In this document: positions 16,687-26,053 of the stretch, one piece after another
How positions within the stretch are numbered: position 1 is the stretch's first letter
Layout: each line of letters opens with the position of its first letter
Assembly (NCBI RefSeq): GCF_014841615.1
Contig: NZ_JACYUG010000003.1
Location: 248,001 to 312,000 of the forward strand
Origin: Sphingomonas sp. CFBP 8760
Lineage (GTDB): Bacteria; Pseudomonadota; Alphaproteobacteria; Sphingomonadales; Sphingomonadaceae
DNA length: 64,000 nt
Direction: 5' to 3'
Made by a program: the position numbers and the translations under genes
The notes under the pieces: model-generated
What the model saw: the letters and a program-made list of their open reading frames with translations, nothing else
Told to the model about the DNA's origin: nothing
Databases searched by the model: none

Positions 16687-18927
16687 ATGACCGACTTCCT
16701 TCTCGAACTCCGTTCCGAAGAAATCCCCGCGCGGATGCAGGACAAGGCGCGCGACGATCTCGCCCGTCTGTTCGCCGCCGAACTGGCGAAGGCGGGCCTC
16801 GTCGCCGGCGCGATCGTCACCTATGCCACCCCCCGCCGCCTCGCGTTGATCGCGCGCGGCCTGCCCGCGCAGACCGAGGCGGTGTCGGAGGAGGTGAAGG
16901 GGCCGAAGACCGCCGCGCCGCCGCAGGCGCTGGACGGTTTCCTCCGCAAGACCGGGCTGACCCGCGAACAACTGACCGAGCGTGACGGCGTGTTCTTCGC
17001 AGTCACCGCGCGCCCCGGTCGCGCCACGACGGCGGTGTTGGCGGAGGCGATCCCGGCGATCGTCCGCGCCTTCCCCTGGCCCAAGTCGATGCGCTGGGGC
17101 GCCGCCTCGACCTCGACCGAATCGATGCGCTGGGTCCGCCCGCTGCACGGCATCGTCGCGCTGTGGGGCGAGGAGATCGTGCCGGTGGAGATCGCCGGCA
17201 TCACCAGTGGCGCGACCACCTATGGCCACCGGTTCCACCATCCCGGCCCGATTACGATCGGTTCGGCGATGGATTATGTCGAGAAGCTGCGCGCCTGCCA
17301 CGTCGTCGTCGATCAGGACGAGCGCCGCTCGATCATCGCGCTGGGCGCGACGATGGCGGCGTCGAAGGCCGGGCTGACGCTGGTGCGCGACGAGGGGTTG
17401 CTGACCGAGAATGCCGGGCTGACCGAATGGCCGGTGCCGCTGCTCGGCCGATTCGACGCGGCGTTCCTGTCGGTCCCGCCCGAGGTGATCCAGCTGACCG
17501 CGCGGGTGAACCAGAAATATTTCGTGTGCCGCGACGGGGCCGGCGCGCTGGCCGATGCCTTCGTCTGCACCTCCAATATCGACGCGAGCGACGGCGGCGT
17601 CCGCATCGTCGAGGGCAACCGCAAGGTGCTGGCCGCCCGCCTGTCCGACGCGCGCTTCTTCTACGACACCGACCTGAAGGTGCCGCTCGACGATCTGCGC
17701 CCGAAGCTGGAAAAGATCGTCTTCCACGACAAGCTCGGCACCGTCGCCGACAAGGTCGACCGTATCGCCAAGCTGGCGCGGTGGCTGGTGGAAGAGGGGA
17801 TCGTCGGGGGGGCGGATTCCGGCGGCACGACGGCCCTAGCCGACCTCGCCGAACGCGCCGCGCGGCTGGCCAAGGCGGACCTCGTCACCGGGATGGTCGG
17901 AGAATTTCCCGAACTGCAGGGCCTGATGGGCGGCTATTACGCCGCCGCGCAGGGTGAGGACCCGGCGGTCGCCGCCGCGATCCGCGATCATTACAAGCCG
18001 GTCGGGCAGGGCGACGACGTGCCGGTCGATCCGGTGACGGTGGCGGTGTCGCTGGCGGACAAGCTGGATACCGTCGCGGCCTTCTTCGCGATCAGCGAAT
18101 TGCCGACCGGATCGAAGGACCCGTTCGCGCTGCGCCGCGCCGCGCTCGGCATCCTGCTGACGATCCAGCGGTCGGGGCTGCGCCTCCGCCTGCGCGAGGC
18201 GTTCGATTTCGCGGTCGGCGAGGTCGCGCAGTCGTTCGGCTACACCATCGCGATGCGGATCGGCGGCGATCTCGCCACGGTGTTCGACAAGTCGGCGCGC
18301 GACCTCGCCGGCACGCACGAGCTGATTCAGAGCCTGCTGCATGACGAGCGTGTCGGCGTCCATGCCGACAACCCCGTCGTCTCCGCGTTCCTCGAATCGT
18401 CCGGCCGGGCGACGCCCGCGCTGCTGGCGTTCTTCGCCGACCGGTTGAAGGTGCAGCAACGCGAGGCCGGGGTCCGCCACGACCTGATCGATGCGGTGTT
18501 CGCGCTGGGGGACGAGGACGATCTGGTCAGCCTGCTCGCCCGCGTCGGGGCGCTGCAATCCTTCGTCACGACGGCGGACGGGGCCAATCTCCTCGCCGGG
18601 TACAAGCGGGCCGCCAACATCCTGAAGAAGGAGGCGGCATCGTTGTCGACGGGCGAGGGGACGGCCTATGTCCCTGAACCGGCCGAGGCGGCGCTGATCG
18701 CCGCGCTCGACAGGGCGGAACCGGCGGCGGCGGCGGCGGTAGCGCGTGAGGATTTCGAGGCGGCGATGGCCGCGCTTGCCAGCCTGCGCGCGCCGATCGA
18801 CGCGTTCTTCGATACGGTGACCGTCAACGACGCCGACCCCGGCAAACGCACGGCCCGTCTCGCGCTGCTGATGCGGGTCCGGGCGGCGGTCCATACGGTC
18901 TCCGACTTTTCCAAAATCGAGGGCTGA
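16687..18927 (+). CDS. glyS: glycyl-tRNA synthetase beta subunit
   Basis: Non-catalytic, tRNA-binding beta subunit of bacterial glycyl-tRNA synthetase. The 746-residue protein starts MTDFLLELRSEEIPARMQ, the family N terminus, has KSMRWG and SMRWVRPLHGIVALWG (typical repeats in the B3/B4-like domain), FVCRDGAGALADAFVCTSNI, an HD-like region (PELQGLMGGYYAAAQGED), DPFALRRAALGILLTIQRSG, and a C-terminal anticodon-binding-like helical domain ending RVRAAVHTVSDFSKIEG. It works with GlyQ. Length is close to that expected for proteobacterial GlyS, slightly long. Confidence 0.97.
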   Translation: MTDFLLELRSEEIPARMQDKARDDLARLFAAELAKAGLVAGAIVTYATPRRLALIARGLPAQTEAVSEEVKGPKTAAPPQALDGFLRKTGLTREQLTERDGVFFAVTARPGRATTAVLAEAIPAIVRAFPWPKSMRWGAASTSTESMRWVRPLHGIVALWGEEIVPVEIAGITSGATTYGHRFHHPGPITIGSAMDYVEKLRACHVVVDQDERRSIIALGATMAASKAGLTLVRDEGLLTENAGLTEWPVPLLGRFDAAFLSVPPEVIQLTARVNQKYFVCRDGAGALADAFVCTSNIDASDGGVRIVEGNRKVLAARLSDARFFYDTDLKVPLDDLRPKLEKIVFHDKLGTVADKVDRIAKLARWLVEEGIVGGADSGGTTALADLAERAARLAKADLVTGMVGEFPELQGLMGGYYAAAQGEDPAVAAAIRDHYKPVGQGDDVPVDPVTVAVSLADKLDTVAAFFAISELPTGSKDPFALRRAALGILLTIQRSGLRLRLREAFDFAVGEVAQSFGYTIAMRIGGDLATVFDKSARDLAGTHELIQSLLHDERVGVHADNPVVSAFLESSGRATPALLAFFADRLKVQQREAGVRHDLIDAVFALGDEDDLVSLLARVGALQSFVTTADGANLLAGYKRAANILKKEAASLSTGEGTAYVPEPAEAALIAALDRAEPAAAAAVAREDFEAAMAALASLRAPIDAFFDTVTVNDADPGKRTARLALLMRVRAAVHTVSDFSKIEG

Positions 18928-18994
18928 CTAGGGCGTTTAACTTGTTTAACAGGGCGCCATGATCTCCCCTGCGGGGGCAATGAGGGAACCGGGC

Positions 18995-21658
18995 ATGACG
19001 CAGTATGTCTATCGATTCGGCGGCGGGGTTTCGGACGGCGGGTCGGGCGACCGCAACCTGCTTGGCGGCAAGGGCGCGAACCTTGCCGAAATGGCGTCGA
19101 TCGGCCTGCCCGTGCCCCCCGGCTTCACCATCTCGACCGAGATGTGCACCCGCTATTACGAAGAGGGCGAGCAGTTTCCGCAAAGCGTGCGGGACGAGGT
19201 CGCGGGCGGCATCGCGCATATCGAGGGGATCACCGGCAAGACGTTCGGCAACGCCGCCGATCCGTTGCTGGTTTCGGTCCGCTCCGGCGCGCGCGTGTCG
19301 ATGCCCGGCATGATGGACACCGTCCTCAACCTCGGCCTCAACGACGAAACCGTCGTCGGGCTGGCCAAGGCGGCGGACGACGAGCGGTTCGCGTGGGACA
19401 GCTATCGCCGCTTCATCCAGATGTATGCCGACGTCGTCCTCGAACTGGATCACGGCGCGTTCGAGGAAGCGCTGGAGATCGCCAAGGAAGACAATGGCTT
19501 CACGCTCGACACCGAACTTTCCGCCGATCACCTGAAGGCGCTGGTCACCGAATATAAGGGGCTGGTGGAGCAGGAGTGGGGCAAGCCCTTCCCGCAGGAC
19601 GTGCACGACCAGTTGTGGGGCGCGGTCGGCGCGGTGTTCGGATCGTGGCAGTCGGAACGGGCGAAGGTCTATCGCCGGCTGAACGACATTCCCGCCACCT
19701 GGGGCACCGCGGTCAACGTGCAGGCTATGGTGTTCGGCAACATGGGCGACACGTCGGCCACGGGCGTCGCCTTCACCCGCGATCCGTCGAAGGGCGACCG
19801 CGCCTATTACGGCGAATTCCTCATCAACGCGCAGGGCGAGGATGTCGTCGCCGGCATTCGCACGCCGCAATATCTGACAAAGGTCGCGCGCGAAGAAGCC
19901 GGCGCCAAGCCCGCCTCGATGGAAGAGGCGATGCCGGAGGTGTACGGCGAACTGGCGGCGGTGTTCGATACGCTCGAAAACCATTACCGCGATATGCAGG
20001 ACATCGAGTTCACGGTCGAGCGTACCAAATTGTGGATGCTCCAGACCCGCAGCGGCAAGCGCACCGCCAAGGCGGCGCTGAAGATCGCGGTCGACATGGC
20101 GAACGAGGGCCTCATCACGCATGAGGAGGCGATCCTGCGCGTCGAGCCGATGGCGCTCGACCAGTTGCTCCACCCCACGCTCGATCCCAGCGCGCATCGC
20201 GACGTGATCGCCAAGGGGCTGCCGGCATCGCCGGGCGCGGCGTCGGGCGCGGCGGTGTTCGACGCGGATACCGCCGAACGCTGGGCGGCGGAGAGCAAGG
20301 CGGTGATCCTGATCCGCACCGAAACCAGCCCCGAAGACATCCACGGGATGCATGCGGCCAAGGGCATCCTGACCGCGCGTGGCGGCATGACCAGCCACGC
20401 CGCGGTCGTGGCGCGCGGCATGGGGCGCCCTTGCGTCTCCGGCGCGGGCGGCATCTCGATCTCCGCCAAGGACAAGGTGATGCGCGTCGGCGGGCGCGAG
20501 GTGCGCGAAGGCGATCTGCTGACGCTGGACGGCACCACCGGCGAGGTGATGGCCGGTCTGGTCGCGACCGTGCAGCCCGAACTGGCGGGTGATTTCGGTA
20601 CGCTGATGGTGTGGGCGGACGAGGTGCGCCGGCTGAAGGTGCGCGCCAACGCCGAAACCCCGCAGGATTGCCGCACCGCGCGCGAATTCGGCGCGGAGGG
20701 CGTCGGCCTGTGCCGTACCGAGCATATGTTCTTCGAGGGTGCGCGAATCACGCTGGTCCGCCAGATGATCCTCGCGTCGGACGAGAAGGGGCGTCGCGCC
20801 GCGCTCGACAAGCTGCTGCCCGAACAGCGCAGCGACTTCGCCGAAATCTTCGAGGTGATGGCGGGACTGCCCGTCACCGTCCGCCTGCTTGATCCGCCGC
20901 TGCACGAATTCCTGCCGCACGAGGAGAACGAGTTCGCGGAGGTTGCCGAGGCGGCCGGGATCGATATCGACACGCTGAAGGCACGGGCAGCCGAACTCCA
21001 CGAATTCAACCCGATGCTCGGCCATCGTGGTTGCCGGCTGGGTGTGACCTATCCGGAAATCTACGAGATGCAGGCGCGTGCCATCTTCGAGGCGGCGATC
21101 GACGTAGCGGAAAAGTCCGGCGACGCACCGATCCCCGAAGTCATGATCCCGCTGGTCGCCACCAAGCGCGAACTGGACCTGATGAAGACGGTCGTCGACA
21201 AGGCGGCGAAGGCCGTGTTCGAGGAACGCGGCCGGACGCTGCAATATCTGGTCGGCACGATGATCGAACTGCCGCGAGCCGCGCTGAAGGCGGGCGAGAT
21301 CGCGGAGAGCGGCGAGTTCTTCTCGTTCGGTACCAACGACCTGACGCAGACGACGTTGGGCGTCAGCCGCGACGACGCCGCGCGCTTCCTGGGCGCCTAT
21401 GTCGAACAGGGCATCTATCCCAAGGACCCGTTCGTCAGCATCGATGTCGAGGGTGTTGGTGAACTGATCGAGCTGGCGGTGGAGCGCGGTCGCGCCACCC
21501 GGCCCGACATCAAGCTGGGCATCTGCGGCGAGCATGGCGGCGACCCGGCGAGCATCGCGTTTTGTGAGAAGATCGGGCTCGATTACGTTTCGGCCTCGCC
21601 GTACCGCGTGCCGATCGCGCGACTGGCGGCGGCGCAGGCGGCACTGAAGGCGCAGTAA
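18995..21658 (+). CDS. ppdK: pyruvate, phosphate dikinase
   Basis: Interconverts pyruvate + ATP + Pi and phosphoenolpyruvate + AMP + PPi; in sphingomonads it can serve gluconeogenesis or glycolysis. The 887-residue protein has the three expected parts: an N-terminal nucleotide-binding domain (GGKGANLAEMASIGLPVPPG, SVRSGARVSMPGMMDTVLNL), the central swinging phosphohistidine domain with catalytic His in GGMTSHAAVVARGMGRPCV, and the C-terminal PEP-binding barrel with GVGLCRTEHMFF, GTNDLTQTTLGVSRDD and the proton-donor Cys in LGICGEHGGDP. Start MTQYVYRFGG is preceded by GAGGGA. pyk is also in this window, so both PEP/pyruvate enzymes are present. Confidence 0.97.
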   Translation: MTQYVYRFGGGVSDGGSGDRNLLGGKGANLAEMASIGLPVPPGFTISTEMCTRYYEEGEQFPQSVRDEVAGGIAHIEGITGKTFGNAADPLLVSVRSGARVSMPGMMDTVLNLGLNDETVVGLAKAADDERFAWDSYRRFIQMYADVVLELDHGAFEEALEIAKEDNGFTLDTELSADHLKALVTEYKGLVEQEWGKPFPQDVHDQLWGAVGAVFGSWQSERAKVYRRLNDIPATWGTAVNVQAMVFGNMGDTSATGVAFTRDPSKGDRAYYGEFLINAQGEDVVAGIRTPQYLTKVAREEAGAKPASMEEAMPEVYGELAAVFDTLENHYRDMQDIEFTVERTKLWMLQTRSGKRTAKAALKIAVDMANEGLITHEEAILRVEPMALDQLLHPTLDPSAHRDVIAKGLPASPGAASGAAVFDADTAERWAAESKAVILIRTETSPEDIHGMHAAKGILTARGGMTSHAAVVARGMGRPCVSGAGGISISAKDKVMRVGGREVREGDLLTLDGTTGEVMAGLVATVQPELAGDFGTLMVWADEVRRLKVRANAETPQDCRTAREFGAEGVGLCRTEHMFFEGARITLVRQMILASDEKGRRAALDKLLPEQRSDFAEIFEVMAGLPVTVRLLDPPLHEFLPHEENEFAEVAEAAGIDIDTLKARAAELHEFNPMLGHRGCRLGVTYPEIYEMQARAIFEAAIDVAEKSGDAPIPEVMIPLVATKRELDLMKTVVDKAAKAVFEERGRTLQYLVGTMIELPRAALKAGEIAESGEFFSFGTNDLTQTTLGVSRDDAARFLGAYVEQGIYPKDPFVSIDVEGVGELIELAVERGRATRPDIKLGICGEHGGDPASIAFCEKIGLDYVSASPYRVPIARLAAAQAALKAQ

Positions 21659-21677
21659 CGCCTGTCATAGCCCCCAT

Positions 21678-21705
21678 CCCTGCCGATGTGGTCGCATCGG
21701 CGGGG
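21678..21705. terminator. inverted repeat between convergent genes
   Basis: An 11-bp stem with one G-T wobble: CCCTGCCGATG (21678-21688) / CATCGGCGGGG (21695-21705), 6-nt loop, in the 61-nt gap between ppdK and the convergent gene ending at 21720. It probably terminates both; no T-run is visible. Confidence 0.5.
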
Positions 21706-21719
21706 AAGGGAGGGTGTAT

Positions 21720-22082
21720 TTACCGCACCGTCGTCGGGCGGTTGTCCCAGTCGAACCAGCCGCGACGGTCACCGGCGGGATAGGCCGGGCGGGCGGCGCT
21801 CAATGCCGCGGGTCGCGTCGTCACCGTTTCGGTCCGCGTGCCCACCGCCATGTCGCGTTCGACCAGCGGTGCTGCATGAACGCGTTCCGCCTCCGTCACG
21901 CGGGCGTCGGCAGCGGCGATGCGCGTATCGGCGTCGCGTCGGGTGGCGGCATGCGCCTCACGCTCGGCGGCATAGCGGTCCTTCCACTTGCGGCCGCCGG
22001 GGTGGCTGGCCAGCCCCAGCAGCCAGCCGGCGATCAGCACCAGCACCAATACCGCGAACTGGGTCGGGGTGGAAAACAGCAT
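21720..22082 (-). CDS. small membrane-anchored coiled-coil protein, unknown
   Basis: I do not recognise a family. The 120-residue product has one N-terminal membrane helix (about 8-26, FAVLVLVLIAGWLLGLAS), then a charged helical stretch rich in Ala, Arg and Glu (about 33-80) that could form a coiled coil, and a Pro/Arg-rich tail ending FDWDNRPTTVR. The ATG at 22082 has a strong AGGAGAG ribosome site. It follows tadC by 43 nt on the same strand, so it may belong to the pilus operon, where a TadD-type TPR protein would be more usual; it is not TadD-like. An imperfect EcfG-like promoter overlaps the gap. Confidence 0.72.
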   Translation of the reverse strand: MLFSTPTQFAVLVLVLIAGWLLGLASHPGGRKWKDRYAAEREAHAATRRDADTRIAAADARVTEAERVHAAPLVERDMAVGTRTETVTTRPAALSAARPAYPAGDRRGWFDWDNRPTTVR

Positions 22083-22107
22083 CGAATCTCTCCTGTTACG
22101 GAGGATC

Positions 22108-22133
22108 AACGATTTTCCGCGCCGCTTAGTTTC
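22108..22133 (-). promoter_or_regulatory. weak EcfG-like promoter candidate
   Basis: On the minus strand GAAAC (22133-22129) is followed by 17 nt and CGTT (22111-22108), one mismatch from the GGAAC-N16/17-CGTT consensus. It overlaps the end of tadC and lies 26 nt from the ATG at 22082. Given the mismatch this is only a candidate. Confidence 0.25.
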
Positions 22134-23121
22134 CGCTGAGCATCGCATCCTTGATCGAGCAGGCCGCCGGCCCCAAGATCACGACGAACAGCACCGGCAG
22201 AATGAAGCAGATCAGCGGCACCGTCATGATCGCCGGCAACCGCGCCGCCTTTTCCTCCGCCCGCATCATCCGCTCGTTTCGGAATTCCGCCGACAGCACG
22301 CGGAGCGCGGAGGCGAGGGGGGTGCCGTATTTCTCGGTCTGGACCATGGTGGTGGTGACGCCCTTCACCGCATCCAGCGCGACGCGGGTCGCCAGATTCT
22401 CGAACGCCTGCCGCCGGTCGGTCAGGAACCCGAGCTCGATCGCGGTCAGCGTGAATTCCTCACCCAGTTCGGGATAGGCCCGGCCCAGTTCGCGCGCGAC
22501 GCGGTGGAAGGCGGCGTCCACCGTCAGCCCCGCCTCCGCGCAGATGACGAGCAGGTCGAGCGCGTCGGGCAACCCCTTGCGGATCGCGTCGGACCGCTTC
22601 TGGATCTTGTTCTTCAGGAAAAGGTCGGGCGCCTTGTACGACAGGATCAGCGTACCCGCGACCAGCCCGTACCGCTTCAGCGCGGACCATTCGACGAAGC
22701 TGTCGGTGCCGTAAACCCAGAAGGCCATGAACCCGCCGAACAGGATCGGCAGCATCAGCCGGCCGAAGATCACCGCGACGGCCCATTCCTTCGAGCGGAT
22801 GCCCGCCTGAAGCAGCTTCAGTTGCGCGTCCTTCAACTGGCTGTCCTGCAGCATCTTCATCGAGCCGAGGAAGCTGCGCAGCCGGTCGGTCGTCTCGTTG
22901 CGCTGGACCAACTTGGCGCGACGCTTGGTGGACGCGGTGATGCCGGCCTTCAACTGCTCGCGCCGCTCGTTCAGCGCGCGCACGCGCCGCGCCATCGGAT
23001 CGCGCACGGTGGTGACGGCATAGATCGCGGTCATCACCGCCAGTGCGGTGACCCCCGACAGGATCGTCGCCACCCAGATCACGTCGACGCCCAGCAGCGT
23101 CGGCCCAGCGGTTGCGCCCAT
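22126..23121 (-). CDS. tadC: Tad pilus inner-membrane platform protein TadC
   Basis: Second type II secretion F-domain protein of the Tad/Flp pilus, forming the inner-membrane platform with TadB. The 331-residue protein has an N-terminal helix (VATILSGVTALAVMTAIYAV), a cytoplasmic charged segment, a further membrane pair (about 135-165), the GspF-type cytoplasmic domain with LPDALDLLVICAEAGLTVDAA and a conserved GTPLASALRVLSAEFRNERM, and C-terminal helices with AIMTVPLICFILPVLFVVIL. I start at MGATAGPTL, 14 nt after tadB. Downstream is a coiled-coil protein rather than tadD. Confidence 0.92.
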   Translation of the reverse strand: MGATAGPTLLGVDVIWVATILSGVTALAVMTAIYAVTTVRDPMARRVRALNERREQLKAGITASTKRRAKLVQRNETTDRLRSFLGSMKMLQDSQLKDAQLKLLQAGIRSKEWAVAVIFGRLMLPILFGGFMAFWVYGTDSFVEWSALKRYGLVAGTLILSYKAPDLFLKNKIQKRSDAIRKGLPDALDLLVICAEAGLTVDAAFHRVARELGRAYPELGEEFTLTAIELGFLTDRRQAFENLATRVALDAVKGVTTTMVQTEKYGTPLASALRVLSAEFRNERMMRAEEKAARLPAIMTVPLICFILPVLFVVILGPAACSIKDAMLSGN

Positions 23122-23135
23122 GGCCCCGTTCCCCC

Positions 23136-24101
23136 TCAGATCTCGAAACTGATCATCTTGGACATGATGAACGCGCCGATGCCCATCCACAGCACTCCGC
23201 CCATGCCGGTCACCATCAACCGTTCGTCGACGAAGAACTTGCCGATATAGTCGCCGTTGACGAACCAGATCAGCGCGAACACGATGAACGGCAGCGAACC
23301 GATGATATAGGCCGACGCCTTGGATTCGGACGACATGGCCCGGATCTTCAGCTTCATCTGCGCGCGCTTGCGCAGCACATCGGCCAGATTGGCGAGTGTT
23401 TCGGCCAGATTGCCGCCGGTTTCGCGCTGGATGGCGATGGTGATCACGAAGAACTGGAATTCGGGGGTGCCCAGCCGGTCGGCGGTGTCCTGCAACGCGG
23501 CATCCATCGTCCGGCCGATCTTCATCTTGTCGGCGATGGCGCGAAACTCCTCGCCGATCGGGCCTTCCAGTTCCTGGCCGACGAGACCGATCGTCTCGCT
23601 GATCGGCAGACCCGAGCGCAGGCCACGGACGAGCAGTTCGATCGCATCCGGGAACCGCGTCGTGAACTTGCCCACCCGGCGCGCGATCGTTCGCCCGACG
23701 ACCATGTGCGGCAAGCCCGCCCCGATCGCCAGCGCCAGCATCGCCGCCATCACGACCGGCAGGCCGATCACGATCAATCCGATCAGCAACGTCACGATCA
23801 GTCCGGCGGTGGCGATGCCATACTGGCCGACCGTCCAGGTCTTGCCGGTCATCGCCAGCCGCTTGGCGAGAAGTTCGCGATTGGGCAGGATGCGACCGAA
23901 CGCCAGATCCATCCGGGTATCGCGGACGTTGGCGATACCCCGGCTCGGACCGCTCACGATCAACGCCGCATTGCCGTGGCGTTCCCGCAAGGCGGCGATG
24001 CGTCGCGACTGGGCGCGCGACGCGGATGGACCCGACATTGCCAGCACCATCATCGCCAGCGTGACGGCGGATCCCAGCAGGATGAGGACGAGCGGCAGCA
24101 T
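23136..24101 (-). CDS. tadB: Tad pilus inner-membrane platform protein TadB
   Basis: First F-domain platform protein of the Tad pilus. The 321-residue protein opens with a membrane helix (MLPLVLILLGSAVTLAMMVL), then a basic cytoplasmic segment, a helix pair with VTLLIGLIVIGLPVVMAAML, the GspF-type domain with FPDAIELLVRGLRSGLPISE and IQRETGGNLAETLANLADVLRKR, and two C-terminal helices. It starts 8 nt after the cpaE stop. In most Tad loci the TadA/CpaF ATPase gene lies exactly here between cpaE and tadB; it is absent. Confidence 0.93.
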   Translation of the reverse strand: MLPLVLILLGSAVTLAMMVLAMSGPSASRAQSRRIAALRERHGNAALIVSGPSRGIANVRDTRMDLAFGRILPNRELLAKRLAMTGKTWTVGQYGIATAGLIVTLLIGLIVIGLPVVMAAMLALAIGAGLPHMVVGRTIARRVGKFTTRFPDAIELLVRGLRSGLPISETIGLVGQELEGPIGEEFRAIADKMKIGRTMDAALQDTADRLGTPEFQFFVITIAIQRETGGNLAETLANLADVLRKRAQMKLKIRAMSSESKASAYIIGSLPFIVFALIWFVNGDYIGKFFVDERLMVTGMGGVLWMGIGAFIMSKMISFEI

Positions 24102-24109
24102 CGGCGAGC

Positions 24110-25390
24110 CTATTTCGCCTTCGCTTTGGGCATGCGCTTCGCGAGCAGGCCCTTCAATTCGCCCAGCCTGCCGACCAGCGAACCCGGCTTGGGCATCTTG
24201 CCGTCGTTCCCTGCGGCGACGGCGCCCACGACCGTGTTCATCAGGTCGATCAGCGGTGCGACCGTCTTGCCGCCGCGCCCGGCCTCAGCCATCGGCTTGC
24301 CCAATTTGGCCGCGAGACAGGCAAGTTTGGGATCGAACGGGACGGCATGGTCGATGCGATGCTCGATCGAGCTTTCCAGATCCTTGCGGTTGATCTCCGG
24401 CTGGCCCGCCGCTGCGATCCGGTTGGCGACGACATGGACCAGCGCCTGCGGGGCATGGGTCTTCATCCATGACAACAGCCGGATCGTGTCGCGCGCCGCC
24501 GCCAGCGTCAGTTCGGTGACGATCACCACCGCCTGCACATCGGCCATCAACTGCGGATATTGCACCAGCATGCCGCGCGGCAGATCGATCACGGTGCATT
24601 CGAAGCTGGCGCGCATTTCCTCCTGCAACTGCCAGAACGCACTGCCGTCGGTGACGAGCGGCGCATTGATCGGCGTTTCCGCGGACAGGACCGACAGCTT
24701 ATCGGACGCCTTGACCATCGCGCGTTCGATGAACAGTCCGTCGATCCGGCTCGGATTCTCGATCGCGTCGGTCAGGCCGCGCCCCGGCTCCAGATCGAGC
24801 GCCAGCGCACCGGTGCCGAAGTGGACGTCCAGATCGAGCAGCGCGGTCGACCTCTTGTCCTGTTCGGCCAGCAGCCATGCCAGCGACGACGCGATGGTCG
24901 AGGCGCCGACGCCGCCGCGCGCGCCCACCACCGCCACCGAGCAGTGCGGACGTTCCGCCGCGTGATCGACGACCTTGGGGGCATGGAACATCGCCTGCGC
25001 CTGCGTAAAGGCATCGCGCAGCATATCGGGGTTGAGCGGCTTCAGCATATAATCGTGAATGCCGCTGGCGATCAGGTTGCGGTACAGCCGCACGTCGTTG
25101 ATCTGGCCGGTGGCGATCACCACCGTGCCCGGCTCGCATACCTCGGCCAGCGCGTTGATATCGGTGAGCGGATCGCCCGATTCGGCGAGGTCGACGAACA
25201 GGATCTGCGGGCTGGCCGAGACCGACAGCGTCTGGATGCCGCTGCGCAGGCCCCCCTTGTGGACCTTGTCGGCGGTCCAGCCCATCGCCGCGACGACGGG
25301 GCGCAGGGCATCGGCGGTGGCGTCGTCGCAGACATAGGCGACGAACGGGTCGCGTATGCCTGAGCCGGCGGGTTTCCAGGGAGCGTTCAT
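24110..25390 (-). CDS. cpaE: Tad pilus localisation protein CpaE/TadZ
   Basis: Directs the Tad assembly machine to its cell position. The 426-residue protein has an atypical receiver domain (about 15-130, with FVDLAESGDPLTDINALAE) and a MinD/ParA-like ATPase domain starting about 150. The P-loop reads VGARGGVGASTIASSLAW (155-172): the usual signature lysine before Gly-Gly is Arg and the invariant Lys before Ser/Thr is Ala, as often seen in TadZ proteins with weak or absent hydrolysis. DLDVHFGTGALALDL supplies the switch Asp. I start at MNAPWKPAG. It is 1 nt from the cpaD stop. Confidence 0.92.
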   Translation of the reverse strand: MNAPWKPAGSGIRDPFVAYVCDDATADALRPVVAAMGWTADKVHKGGLRSGIQTLSVSASPQILFVDLAESGDPLTDINALAEVCEPGTVVIATGQINDVRLYRNLIASGIHDYMLKPLNPDMLRDAFTQAQAMFHAPKVVDHAAERPHCSVAVVGARGGVGASTIASSLAWLLAEQDKRSTALLDLDVHFGTGALALDLEPGRGLTDAIENPSRIDGLFIERAMVKASDKLSVLSAETPINAPLVTDGSAFWQLQEEMRASFECTVIDLPRGMLVQYPQLMADVQAVVIVTELTLAAARDTIRLLSWMKTHAPQALVHVVANRIAAAGQPEINRKDLESSIEHRIDHAVPFDPKLACLAAKLGKPMAEAGRGGKTVAPLIDLMNTVVGAVAAGNDGKMPKPGSLVGRLGELKGLLAKRMPKAKAK

Positions 25391-25391
25391 C

Positions 25392-26030
25392 TCACTTGCC
25401 TCCGGCCGATTCGGATTTGACGGTCTGACCGCCGCCGCCACCGGGTGCGGCCTTGCGATAGCTGTCGATCGCCTTGAACACCGCGGCGGGATCGTTCAGC
25501 CCGTCGCCGCTGGCGCCGCGGATCAGATCGCGCGGGTTGGCGACCATCGCGGCGAGGTTGCCGTTCACCGAACAGCCGTAGAAGGACGAGGTGTTCTGGG
25601 CGTAGTCGACCGAACTGTCGCGCGACCAGTCGTTGCAGCCAGGGACCCGCGCGGTGGCACGGCTGACGACGACGCGGACGGTGTCGTTCGGGGTGGCGGC
25701 GGCGATGGCCGGGCCACCGTCCGCCAGCAACAGGCCATAGCCGGCGATCATCGCGGCGACGGCATCGCGCGTGTCGGCATCCGCCGCATCGTCGATCGCG
25801 ATTCGATCGCCATAGCCGACATGCAGCCCCGCCAGCCAGCCGGCCAGTCGTTGCGGCTCGCCCACCGCGAGCCGCCCGCCCGGCGCGTCGAGAGCGAGAA
25901 CGTGATCGGTTTTGGTCACCACCGGCTGGTGAATCGATTCGACGCCGGCGTTCTGCGTACCCCCGCAACCGGCGAGCGCGAAGGTGAGTGCGGGGATCAG
26001 GCAGGCGAGCAGCATCGGTCGCTTGGTCAT
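25392..26030 (-). CDS. cpaD: CpaD-family pilus assembly lipoprotein
   Basis: Outer-membrane-associated lipoprotein of the Tad pilus, thought to help the CpaC secretin. The 212-residue protein has a lipobox LAGC near residue 19-22 (TFALAGCGG), a beta-rich middle (about 30-125), and the CpaD family hallmark PGCNDWSRDSSVDYAQNTSS with a nearby FYGCSVNGNLAAMVANPRDL, whose two Cys may pair. The C-terminal tail is Gly-rich. I start at MTKRPMLLA because it gives a normal signal; an upstream Met adds 9 residues. It sits between cpaC and cpaE, the canonical order. Confidence 0.92.
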   Translation of the reverse strand: MTKRPMLLACLIPALTFALAGCGGTQNAGVESIHQPVVTKTDHVLALDAPGGRLAVGEPQRLAGWLAGLHVGYGDRIAIDDAADADTRDAVAAMIAGYGLLLADGGPAIAAATPNDTVRVVVSRATARVPGCNDWSRDSSVDYAQNTSSFYGCSVNGNLAAMVANPRDLIRGASGDGLNDPAAVFKAIDSYRKAAPGGGGGQTVKSESAGGK

Positions 26031-26053
26031 GGCGACGGTTCCTCGGGCGGGGG

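Noticed and set aside
18935..18950. TTAA-N5-TTAA upstream of ppdK, CtrA-like
   Set aside because: CtrA sites need TTAA-N7-TTAA; the spacing here is 5 nt, so it is only a short direct repeat of GTTTAAC.
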